Positions 45,578 to 56,300 of a DNA stretch of 64,000 nt are shown here, in pieces. The DNA is from Oopsacas minuta. Lineage: Eukaryota > Porifera > Hexactinellida > Lyssacinosida > Leucopsacidae. The DNA lies in assembly GCA_024704765.1 (NCBI GenBank), contig JAKMXF010000166.1:398743-462742 (forward strand), given 5' to 3'. The translations under genes were made by a program, and so were the position numbers. Every line of letters begins with the position of its first letter. Within the stretch, counting starts at the first letter, position 1. The notes under the pieces are model-generated. The model was not told the origin of the DNA. It worked only from the letters and a program-made list of their open reading frames with translations, and did no database searches.

Positions 45578-46192
45578 CTACTTTTTCGGTAGAAGCCTAC
45601 AAATATTCTCACACATAGCTCTCAAATTTGGAAATTCTTTGAGTACTTCTTCATGGTTTGGATAGACACTCCTTATATCTCGTAGCAAACTGGATATCAC
45701 TATCTCAGACCATGTGAGCTTTCCTTCTTTCCCTTGAAATGAACCTCCAGGCTTGATTGATTTCTCAAGGAAGCTTAGCTTGTCCTTTGCATATGATTCG
45801 AATGCTTTGCGTTTATCCTCTTTTTCTTCTTCTTTCGCAAACGAATATGTATAGAGCTTTACTAAAATCTCATTAGATATGTCTGCTTGTCCCTCGTAGT
45901 AAGCTGAAATGAATGGATCACTTTCTTGATCCAGTTTACCTTTACCGTATCTCTCGGCAACAAAACGAGCTATAGTCACTGTACCTCCAATCTTTTTCCC
46001 ATCAACATCTAATACAGGTAATACACCGAAAGGAGTATTGAGTTTCTCGGTTTCCCACTTTCCATGCGGAATTGATTTCAATTCGTACTTCCTGCCAATG
46101 ATATCCAGTATCGCTGTTACAAACTGTCCACGTGCAGAAATCTCCTGGAAGTACGTGAGAGTTATCTTTTCATTTTCTATAGCAGATGCCAT
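45578..46192 (-). CDS. Sigma-class-like glutathione S-transferase, copy 2
   Basis: This 204-residue GST has the usual sigma length. The N-terminal fold starts KITLTYFQEISARGQ with the catalytic-position Tyr retained, then FGVLPVLDVDGKKIGG and TVTIARFVAERYG. An all-alpha C-terminal domain with LRAMCENICRLLP completes it. The Q-S glutathione contact is G-G-T here, as in the copy at 41998 (G-G-S), so this change is shared by both paralogs. It is transcribed toward the UGT and forms a small phase-II detoxification group with it and the first GST. There is no frame damage. Confidence 0.87.
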   Translation of the reverse strand: MASAIENEKITLTYFQEISARGQFVTAILDIIGRKYELKSIPHGKWETEKLNTPFGVLPVLDVDGKKIGGTVTIARFVAERYGKGKLDQESDPFISAYYEGQADISNEILVKLYTYSFAKEEEKEDKRKAFESYAKDKLSFLEKSIKPGGSFQGKEGKLTWSEIVISSLLRDIRSVYPNHEEVLKEFPNLRAMCENICRLLPKK

Positions 46193-46495
46193 TTAGAGTG
46201 ATCTTGCAATTTCTAATTAAGATAAAGCTACTCCAATGTATAATACAACTTTATAAGTTTTCAATCTATAACTGATGATGACGACCACTATTATAGCAAA
46301 ATAGAATATCTCTTATTGAATAATAGGTATCCTAACTTACCCGCTAATCAAAATTGCATCAATTACGAACTGGTACTAATACATTACAAATTTATAAAAT
46401 TTGGGGAGGCTTAGCCTAACCCAGCCTTCATTTCTGGCCCGATTTCGGTTAGATTGCTTCACAAACACCGACATAAACTCATTTGATAGGAAATA
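46193..46495. other. Upstream region of GST copy 2
   Basis: AT-rich DNA that must include the promoter of the minus-strand GST. No motif is assignable. Confidence 0.4.
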
Positions 46496-46738
46496 CCGTA
46501 TTACCTCGAATAATAACCTGGGCGATTATTAATTTCAAGCCCGAGAGAGAGAGAGAGAGGGAAGTTGCGATTTTTGTAAATACGTTAATTTCTATATAAT
46601 CATACCTAAATGTACTTACATTATTTGTATTTGTCCTAACAAATAGTAGATAAATCAAAATATATGACAAATGACGATCCACTGTAAGCAGTAATTAGTT
46701 TTTAGTAGCCTCAGGGGCTATTATTCGAGGTAATACAT
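46496..46738. mobile_element. TA-flanked MITE with TATTACCTCGAATAATA ends and an internal (GA)n
   Basis: GTATTACCTCGAATAATAAC at the left is inverted at the right as TTATTCGAGGTAATAC. TA lies at both borders. A (GA)n run at about 46543-46560 lies inside. There is no ORF of note. Confidence 0.7.
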
Positions 46739-47153
46739 TAGTCCGAATTTACATAAAAACTATTTGGCAACAATTACGGTGCAAAATACAATTCGCGTAT
46801 GAAATACAAAAATTTTGTTATTATGCGATTTATTTACCATACAAAACTGCACTTTATGTCCATGAAAAGTTGCTAATAGGCTGTTACCATTATAACAAAT
46901 TGACTGCTATTGAACCATTGAATGGGAAAGGAGATCAAGAACAAAGTTCTTAGATTTGGATTCAGCAGGAATAAGTAGGGAACATGCCAAGAACTTTATT
47001 CCTCTTTTTTCGTCACTAAATCTGTAAGAAAACAATTCGTTATGTTCATTGCACAGGGCAGATAACTACGGATTCTAATTTGTTGCATTCATTGTTTATT
47101 TATTGATAAGCAGAAACAACCCCTCCCACCCCCGAATTATATCTAGTTAAGTT
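46739..47153. other. Intergenic, nothing recognised
   Basis: AT-rich with no gene, followed by a C-rich patch at about 47119-47134. Confidence 0.45.
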
Positions 47154-47335
47154 CATACTTACCAACCCTTTGAAACTATTTTCCTGGATTTTTAAATTTC
47201 CATGCAAAAATATGAATTTTCCCTCTTTTATGAGAAAAAATCTAGAAAAATTCCAGAAATATCCAATATTTTTCCCTGGATTTTGCCATTTTCCCCTGGA
47301 TCATAAGTCAACTCTCTGGATGGTTGGCAAGTATG
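47154..47335. mobile_element. MITE, CATACTTACCAACC ends
   Basis: CATACTTACCAACCC at the left and GGTTGGCAAGTATG at the right are inverted. This is the same family as 37210-37347. The internal sequence has CCCTGGATTTT/AAAAATCCAGG-type repeats. Confidence 0.7.
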
Positions 47336-47769
47336 TATTGTAAGATGTTGAAAATGACACAAAGACCAGAAATCAAATGCATTATTGATAACTTTCGAGA
47401 ATAACAGTCTTGTCAACCCTCCCGCTCTTTTGTCCCTTTTCTCCCCATCCTCCAACCTCCCACCTCCCACCAAAGGCCAAACTTTTCATACTCCTGCTTT
47501 TTGCAAATAAATTCTGTATTTAGATATTATGAAATATAGTAAATTAGAATACTACAATTATTCTAAGAATTGTAAAACATACGGGATAAAATGCAACTTC
47601 AAATGCGATAAGCAAATAGATCACAAGAAGTATGGCAATACTGTTTGTTGGTGACAAATATTTGACTACTACATAACTCATTTTTAGGATAGCTTGGGAC
47701 TTTTATGCCTCAGGCTGGGTTCTTTCTAAATTTTTGTTGAAAACACTACTTTTGTTGAAGTGTTTGCCC

Positions 47770-48070
47770 TATTATATTTGGCTTAATTTATTCACATTTC
47801 TATTTCTAATAGAACCATAATATTGTGTTCTCAATCAGATATAAGTAACGAGTAGTGTGATTTCTATTTGTTTTACTAAAACTTTGTTAACAATCTTCAT
47901 AAATATATTTACAGGTAAGTTGGCTCTATGCCTTGGTGTCTTTCCGACATCTTACTAAGATATAAGAGAATTCATTCTTTATACCTATACTTTCCCTGTA
48001 TTTGTTGTGGTCTCATCTTATCTTGCAGTCACTATATTATTATTTACTTACATATACAGTAGAATTTCCT
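47770..48070 (-). repeat. Inverted homolog of the 3386-4147 element with an empty MITE site
   Basis: Read on the minus strand, this segment matches about 3545-3648 plus 3858-4020, including GTGTCGGAAAGACACCAAGG-like and GAACATAATATTATGGTTCT-like blocks. It lacks the 209-bp nested MITE. The junction at about 47911-47915 is the empty site. Confidence 0.85.
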
Positions 48071-48348
48071 GGCAATTTCAATACCCAATTTATTCTTTGA
48101 AATCGATCGAACCGAATATCAGTATTCATGAATAGTTGCTTAAATGGACAATACTCAATGATGTAAATTGTTTGTAGTATTGCTTGTTGGTTATTTGATA
48201 ATTTAGCATCGATCAAAGTGTTTATGGGTTGAGTGGCTCATGAGCCGCGTGTGGGCACCATTTCAATATAACTATTTCATTTGTTATACGTACTAATACA
48301 CCTTAAACAGCTCGGTTCCAATTACAAATAAGCTTTATCATCAACCAA
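48071..48348. other. Upstream region of the truncated NHL gene
   Basis: No gene or repeat ends are recognised. Confidence 0.4.
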
Positions 48349-49125
48349 ATGGCAGAACATTACCCAATTGCCCTCAAATCAGAGACACACATCAACTACA
48401 CAATTGATGGTCTCATAGGGCTACTGAACGTCCGTAGAGCTCAGCTGCTGGAGCTAGTCCGTAACATACGAGAGGACAAGAGAGCCGCGGAGATCGCTAA
48501 ACAACAAATGACCGCTCAACTGACAGAGGCACAGGTACTTCTCCAAGGAGCCCTAAGAGAAAACCCCCTCCAATCCATGCAGGAGATAATGGCCCAAGAA
48601 ATGGAGGACAAATTGAGAGACCTACGAAACAACGCTCTCATAGAGACACAATTAAAGTTGCAGTGCGACACACGTGACCTAGAAACGAGCATTTCCCAGG
48701 TAGGAGAGATCGTACAGGTGCCAGTAGGAGTACCAGATTATGCTAAATTCCAAACGTCTACTGTTGCTACTGGGAAGAAAGGTTATGGTCCTGGCGAGTT
48801 GTATTATCCCTACGGTGTAGCTATACATGAAGATACACACCAAATATTCGTAGCTGATTGTGGCAATAAGAGAGTAGAGATATTCTCCCATTGTTCCATC
48901 GGTTATATCTTAGCGAAAGTCCGTGATAATTACTTCGATACATGGTGTTATGTCCGCAGAGGGCATGTTATATACTCCTGCATTTTCACAGACACGACCC
49001 CTTGTGTGCACCAAGTAGCCCGGGGGTATTTACAAATGGTGGCGCGATTCGTGGTCACTTGTTTAAAATTTTTCATGATTTATTACAAAAACATCGATTT
49101 TCACACTCTATTGATTGAAATTTGA
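48349..49125 (+). pseudogene. Coiled-coil NHL-repeat gene truncated after the first blade
   Basis: From ATG 48349 the protein has an approximately 130-residue coiled coil, then one clear NHL blade (GPGELYYPYGVAIHEDTHQI, then VADCGNKRVEIFS). After about residue 185 the frame stays open, but similarity to NHL proteins is lost and a hydrophobic unrelated tail follows. Its domain order equals the other loci at 18.4 and 28.4 kb, where six or so blades follow, so this copy is 3'-truncated. Alternatively, further exons lie downstream, but I found none before the Rab gene. Confidence 0.6.
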
Positions 49126-50252
49126 CTTTTAACCGAATGCTGATGATTATAATATTCGGTTTGGACCAACCGAATATCGAATACGGATATTCGCTTGATA
49201 ACCAAATATTATTCGATTGCAATCTTGTTTGTAATGTATATGCTTGATTGCGAGAAATTTGAGTAGATTGTATAGCCACTTCTTCCAACAACTGATTTTC
49301 AATGATATTTGATTATAATACAGTTGAACCGGGTCAAAGCGACAATAATCCATATGATATTCAAGACGATTTACTGTGCATACTATAGTATAAGCCTCAG
49401 TATTGATCTGAGTGGAAAGTTTTGTTTGTATGTTTTTATTGTTCCGACTATATTATATTATAGTGGTCCAGTATTGAAATCGTTGCCTATATTATTATTA
49501 TTTTTTTCTCCGTGTCCTCCCTGCAGCCAAAACTGGCGAGTTTAAGGTGATATATGGTGTGAGAAATATTGAAGATATTCGTTGGGCATGCTTCTCCCCT
49601 TTGCTAATCAATCACACACCAAGTGCTACTATTTCACTCTGGTCAAACTTTGTCTGGCCTCTAGCAAAAAATGACGAAAGGAAAGGTGCCAAAGTTTTCA
49701 CACTTTTTGGAAGAGAAAAAAATTCTACACCTTTGTACCCTTCTAGAATTTTATATTGGTTGGTTATAGTTTTTGCGGTAGGTAAATGAAAAATATTCAT
49801 TTTATAGAATTTTGTCATCGGTAATAATTCTATTGTTCTTAGATGTTAAATATTTATTAGTTAAAAAACAGGTACTAGTGGTTATATAATATGGATTCAT
49901 TCAATATCTAAGTTTATTGACGTCAATCATGGATTGCTGGTTAGAAAGATCCACGTGATTATATAAAGTCGAGCTGTAAACCATTTCGTGTTCGCCCCAT
50001 TTCCGGATTTAGGATATGGCAGTTATCATCCCCAAACCCCACTGTTGAAGCCGGGGGTATGGGGATAAGTCGAGCTCAGCCCTTGTGAACGAAACGAAGC
50101 GTGGATTTCGTGCATAGTAGACTTACGTAGCTAGCTTAATTCATAACGATACAAGTTTTCAGAAGTATTATAATACAACAAACATGCACTAATAAGGTCC
50201 ATCACCACAACTTTGTCTTGATTTGTTTTTTATTTAAAATAGGGTGGACCCA
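49126..50252. other. Intergenic, old repeats only
   Basis: Bases about 49375-49430 belong to the dispersed family also at 4600 and 58275. The ORFs at 49309 and 49547 show no motif. An inverted-looking pair around 49540-49790 was not convincing. Confidence 0.45.
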
Positions 50253-50861
50253 TTAACAATAACATCTAGAATTGTTTGTTTCCCTCCTCTCTCCATCTAA
50301 CAGGATGATGTCCTTCCTCTCAGATTCTACTTCAGGTAACTTCTTCACTATCATAGCTGCTAATAATACAAACGCCTGTTCTACATTGATATTCTCTTTA
50401 GCACTTGTCTCAATGAATGGAATATTCAAATTATCAGCAAACTCCTTTCCTGTAGAACTCTCCACAGCTCTTTTGCTTTCCAAATCACATTTGTTACCTA
50501 CAAGAATAAATTGAGTGTGCTTTTCTGAATACCTACGAACCTCCTTGTACCAGCTGTCTCTCAAATTGTCAAATGAATCTCTGTTTGTGATGTCATACAC
50601 TAACAGTATCCCTCTGGCTCTTCTATAATAAGATGGAGGCAATTGGGGCACTCCCCCCGTATATGGATGTGTGTTAAACATTCCCCAAAGAAAAAGTTTT
50701 ACGTATTTGTTATCGATTGTTATGTTCTTAACTAAGAAATCTACAGGCCTACAATGATTTAACATTTTATTGTTTGAGTAGACTTGTATGAGACTCATTT
50801 TCCCAACAAATCTATCACCAATTAGCATAAGCTTAAACAAATAGTCAAATTGTTTGCTCAT
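50253..50861 (-). CDS. Rab-like GTPase, copy 3 (degenerate nucleotide-binding half)
   Basis: This 202-residue protein has an N-terminus MSKQFDYLFKLMLIGDRFVG, and its P-loop ends Gly-Lys-Met instead of Gly-Lys-Ser. The G3 Asp-x-x-Gly-Gln is replaced by a longer LWGMFNTHPYTGG segment. VYDIT, NKCD, ETSAK and the C-terminal Cys-Tyr-Cys are intact. From about residue 87 to the stop the DNA matches copy 1 at about 99% (four differences seen in about 345 nt), including the hydrophilic tail ESERKDIILLDGE. The frame is fully open. It probably cannot bind or hydrolyse GTP normally but could still be prenylated and membrane-bound. Confidence 0.72.
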   Translation of the reverse strand: MSKQFDYLFKLMLIGDRFVGKMSLIQVYSNNKMLNHCRPVDFLVKNITIDNKYVKLFLWGMFNTHPYTGGVPQLPPSYYRRARGILLVYDITNRDSFDNLRDSWYKEVRRYSEKHTQFILVGNKCDLESKRAVESSTGKEFADNLNIPFIETSAKENINVEQAFVLLAAMIVKKLPEVESERKDIILLDGERRETNNSRCYC

Positions 50862-51637
50862 CTATTCTATACATTCCTCAATAGCAAGTATTCTTTATGT
50901 AATCCCGTCCTTCCGTATGACCGCACGTCACTGCTAAATGTAGTAAACAAATTAATATGAAAATTTATATACAGTGGAGGATCCAGGGAAATAGGGGATA
51001 TATACCCCACAAGCATAATTATACATGATCTGGAATAATTGTGGTATGTACACAATTCGGCAATGCACCAATGAGTATTTTAGTGACTAGCTGGGAAGCA
51101 ATATGGAGGCAGTAATAACACCGTGTAGTTTGATAAAATGTATTTATTGTTCATTTCGCCTGAATTAGATTTTATTAAGCACAGACGTAATATCTTATAA
51201 TCGCTTTGGATTCTTCGTACACAGTTAGGAAAGTAGGATATTTAAAGCGAATACAAACTTTAAAATAATTGGAATTTACATTGAAAGGAGTGAAAATATG
51301 ATTAATCACCAAAAAATGTGTGTTTATACACATGTGCAAGTCTTCACCCCAAATGTATGTAAAGTACCAATATAGGTAATATATATGTAAAGCCTCCCAG
51401 TGGGTCTAGAGACGAAGCTTCAGGACAACAAGCTCTATTGCTACCACATTAGTTGCCCTTCTATTTTCACATTACTTCGAATCTCGAAATAATTCTCTTA
51501 ATTAATTCGCATTCGCAGTGGATTTTTAATACCTCACTGATATATGCACACTGTAATCGATCTTGAAATATATTCACTAAATCATAAACACCACTTTAGA
51601 GTTATACCCTGACTCCTCAGTAGTATTCAAAGCCACC
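50862..51637. other. Intergenic upstream of Rab copy 3
   Basis: No gene is seen. AT-rich, without paired repeat ends. Confidence 0.45.
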
Positions 51638-53327
51638 TGTTGCGTGAGATTGTAACTCATTAGTATTATTGGACCAGGGACAGCCTTTCACCGTGAGATT
51701 TTAACTCATCTATATTAAACGACTGTGAATTTGCGGGATATTCGACCAGGATCATTTCAATCACTAATTTGTCCTACTTGTACTCATCAGATTTACCCGA
51801 AATTAATATCATTCGGTAGAGGAGTGTTGGACGCTGTATAAAATATAATTTTCTTAAACATTTGTTAACTTTTACCTATCTATTTTGTCATGACGAGTAG
51901 GGTCGCTTCTCTATTAAATCGACGACCTAAAAGTGAGAATACAAATCTGAAATTTTGTGTCAATATTTGTGACCCATGGACGTTTATGTAAATTAAATTT
52001 CATCCAAAAATTCCTAAAACTCTAGGAGATACAAGTATTCAAAGTTAAAGTCAGAGTTATATTGGAGGGGGTGAGTATCATTTTTTACAAAAAGTAGGGT
52101 CAGTTCAAATTGATATTTGATATCCCAAATCGAAGTCAAACTATTATATTTTGATGACAATCGATAAGAGACAGGCTGAGACATGAGTGTATACCATTAT
52201 GTCGCTATATTCCTGAAATTCTGAAAGATACAGTCACAACGGGGTTCTAAAAATGGCATAATTGTCGTTTTAAATGTACGAATAATCATTATTTGTCAAT
52301 ATATAGATTTCATTGTGATGGATAAAAATAGAAAATGTAATTCGTAATTTCAGTATTTTGCGGTTTGATTATTCGTTTGTCGTAGCAACATTAGGATGGG
52401 AACCAAGAGAAGAGTTATAACATGTGTTACTTCATGCGTAAATAACAGTCATGCTCATTAGTCTTATGAGATAATCTAGTATTGTATTAGACAATGTGAA
52501 TAATGATACGGCTAGTGGAAAACATATTTTCACAAAATATTAATTTTGTAATATTCACTAGAAAAGTACTAGCGACCCCTGTATTTTTTAAAGAAAATTG
52601 AATAACATAATATAAAGAAGGAGCTTGTAAAGTTTCAGGCGATTCTTGGAATGAATTATTCTGAAATTTGAGTCTTAAATTGAAATTTCGAAAATACATA
52701 AAAAACGACAATTATGCCATTTTTAGAACCCCGTTGTGACTGTATCTTTCAGAATTTCAGGAATATAGCGACATAATGGTATACACTCATGTCTCAGCTA
52801 TCGATTGTCATCAAAATATAATAGTTTGACTTCGATTTGGGATATCAAATATCAATTTGAACTGACCCTACTTTTTGTAAAAAATGATACTCACCCCCTC
52901 CAATATAACTCTGACTTTAACTTTGAATACTTGTATCTCCTAGAGTTTTAGGAATTTTTGGATGAAATTTAATTTACATAAACGTCCATGGGTCACAAAT
53001 ATTGACACAAAATTTCAGATTTGTATTCTCACTTTTAGGTCGTCGATTTAATAGAGAAGCGACCCTACTCGTCATGACAAAATAGATAGGTAAAAGTTAA
53101 CAAATGTTTAAGAAAATTATATTTTATACAGCGTCCAACACTCCTCTACCGAATGATATTAATTTCGGGTAAATCTGATGAGTACAAGTAGGACAAATTA
53201 GTGATTGAAATGATCCTGGTCGAATATCCCGCAAATTCACAGTCGTTTAATATAGATGAGTTAAAATCTCACGGTGAAAGGCTGTCCCTGGTCCAATAAT
53301 ACTAATGAGTTACAATCTCACGCAACA
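51638..53327. mobile_element. 1.7-kb foldback with approximately 630-bp inverted arms
   Basis: The left arm 51638-52271 and right arm 52702-53327 are reverse complements from TGTTGCGTGAGATTGTAAC inward. They appear identical except for an 8-bp indel near 52165. The spacer is 430 bp with no recognised gene. CACC immediately precedes the left arm and follows the right arm, a possible 4-bp target duplication. The right arm ends 47 nt before the NPHP4 start codon, so it likely overlaps that gene's promoter or 5' UTR. Confidence 0.85.
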
Positions 53328-53374
53328 CACCTAAATCCCAAATCTTAATTTTTAATTATTATTCAATGTTAGAC

Positions 53375-56300
53375 ATGGCCAGCTGGGAAGAATTCTACTC
53401 AAGTAATAAGATAGTACTTCCTGATTTAAATACAATTCTAACCGACTGCTCTACTTACTGTCTTATCCTCAGAAGCTTAGAAGGATTCAAATCTTCCCTC
53501 TTACCCTCTCTCCCCACGGACACACCTACTAACAACTTGTCTTATAGATTAGCTCTTAGGAGCAAACAGAGTGATAACTTCAAGTTGGATGGGTTTACAA
53601 TCAAAATTCATCTTTTTGATTTTGAAAACAAAAAATTTTTAGGAAGAACATGGGTATCTCCACCTTTCAAAATATCTCAGGAAGAAAAGAAAAGTTTCTG
53701 TTCTCTTGGCCATACGTTATACTTTCAACTACCGAACAGTTTTTATACATATTTTGTAGTAGAGTTCGTAACTAAGGCTGGCAAATCGGACTCTACTATA
53801 TTTTGGACCTCATTTGACCCCTTCGCACATCTACAAAATGTATCAGATTTATCCACACCCACAAAACACCCTCAGCTACGTATCCCTCTCTTCTACGGTT
53901 CCCCTCGGTCTCTGTTTTTCCTCAAATCCACCTTGCTAGACAGCAAGTCTCCAACTCCTGTGCCAGGCTGTCTCCTGATCTGCTCTCTGACTACACACAA
54001 GGCCTTACAATGTACCTCACATCTATTTCCACCTTTCTATCTCCTCAGCTCTAGCTCTATCATCCCAGGTCTGGTCTACTCCTCCAGACAACCATTCAAA
54101 GATCCATTCTCCAGCCCTAAACTCCTGGATACCCTCCCCTGTCACATATCAGAACTGTCTGTAGAATTCTCACAGGACTTCTCCTCTATAACAGAGGATC
54201 TACTCACTACTATCAAGTCTAGCTCACAGATACCAGTACCAGGTGATGCTAGAATATCAGAAATAAGGCTACGAGTTGGTATACATAACGGTCTAACCTT
54301 CATACACCAACCTAAGATCCTCTATCTGGAGAGAGATAGACATAGCGATCAGTCTCTGAGAGCTATTGGATCTTTTCAGCTGGAAGATCTTATCCAGCAT
54401 CCTCTCATGTCACTCATATTCCAAATAGATATTCAGATACATGTGAGTTCGAATATCATTAATTCATAATAATAACTTGAAAAGCCTTTGCTAATTATCA
54501 ATTTGTTTGATCGGAGATCATATAATTCTTGAGAAATATACAGGGCGAGGCCAGGGGCAAGCACCCCCAATTTGTGAAAACAAATCCCTCAGTTATTATA
54601 GATGAGTTATGGGTGTATAGCTTTTCTGAAATAAATTTCAGATTTTCTGTTGTTTCCCCGGTCCCATGTATCTTCAAAAAGTTCCAATACTACAATATAT
54701 TGTTCATATCCCTAAATGTAAATATTTGCCTTTTGAAACTAGTTTCAGTCTCTACCGCCCTGCATCACTTAGCCCCAGCACGAATAAGTTTTATTGTCAT
54801 TTATGCATAGTTATATCTGTAGTACAATTCACCTGTTCAATATGTTACACAAATGTATTTGGACAGGGTGGTTGACATAATTCCAATATTCGTTCAGGCG
54901 TGATTTCCTTCCTAACCAAATCAAAGTAAATACAATCATAGACAGTGGAGCACCACAACCACAATGAACCTCCCAAAGTGAGGTTCATTGTCGTGTTTCC
55001 CTATAAAATTATTGTCGTATTCGATAATGCCTGAAGGCTGGACTCCCCCCTGGAAATATACAACGCTTCATAGGGCTACTGGCTAATCCGGTCTATTGTC
55101 CAGAAACAGAACCATGCAACCAAATACTGCCAGGAAAATCTGGGATTTTGTGACCTCCTAAAGGTGCTAAAATCTCTTGGTGTTCCTTTTCGTTACGAAC
55201 TTAACACTTCGGTCGTAATCGGTAATATTCGAGCCAAAACGGGCATGTCCCTACGTGACACTGTAGTTAGTTAACAATTGAATTGTTAATTTTATTCCAA
55301 TTAGATAGATAGAAATATCTATGTTGTCTGACTTTATTCTCCTAGAATTTATTGGTACACGCTCCCATATTATAATGTAATATTTTGTTTTCAGGTCCGT
55401 AACGTAACATCTACTCAATATCCACTTCTTAGCAAGGGAAATCTCAAAGCTTTATCTCAGAAGGATTCTAGAGTAGATCCATTTCAGTATAACGTGTCCC
55501 TCTCCTGGGGAGCTTGGTGTCCCTTCTCAGGTGTAGCCCCTCCTCCAGAAGACCCCGTGTGTGTAGGATTCAGACTCCGTACCGGTCCAGGGATAAGTCC
55601 GTACAATGTTCCTGTTTTAAGAGGCGGTAAGCATACTTCTCACATCCGGTTCTACTTCACTCACTGGAGCGAGCAGGCTGAGGAGGGGGCACGACTAAAA
55701 AGGAGTATTTCCTCTACTTCTGTGCCCATCAGTTCACACAGGGGACAGATACCCAGAAGGAGTCATAGTCAGATCGGTGCTAAATATTCCAGAAAGAAAA
55801 CGAGGTTAGATAACTCCTCCATTACACCTCTATAAGCGGGAAATTCTAAGATAAATTGTTATGAGTATTCAATTTTGTGCTAAAATTAGAAAGATCACGT
55901 ATTCATCGCTATGGTGAATTATAATCATTGGGTTTCTCAGAAGAAAACTTCCTACAATTTTTTATATAAACCAACAACCTTTGTGGATAATATGATAATC
56001 AAATATCATCGAAAAACATTCGTTGGAGGAAATGGCTGTACATATTGACTCAAAAATCTCTGGTTAAAGGACATTTGCATTCGAAATTATAAATGGGGAA
56101 TGGGAGGTTATCAGGAGATTCGCCGCCGACCTCCCCCACTTGTAGAGGTTCTACTATACTAATATAACAACTATTTATTTAATTATTGTATATCCGAGAT
56201 AATTGTAGACTTCAATGAGAATATAGTAGAACTCGGTTAGTATGTACTCGGCATAAGACATACTTTACTTACTAATTTTGTTTCTCGAGTGGGTCTTATA

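Noticed and set aside
47228-47473. 81-codon minus-strand ORF
   Set aside because: Half of it lies in the MITE at 47154-47335; the composition is low-complexity.
49547-49818. Overlapping ORFs on both strands, first thought to be a gene
   Set aside because: No motif, no start context and no paralog; likely chance open frames.
54529-54875. ORFs between 54.5 and 54.9 kb
   Set aside because: They fall inside NPHP4 intron 1, bounded by matching splice sites, and have no family features.
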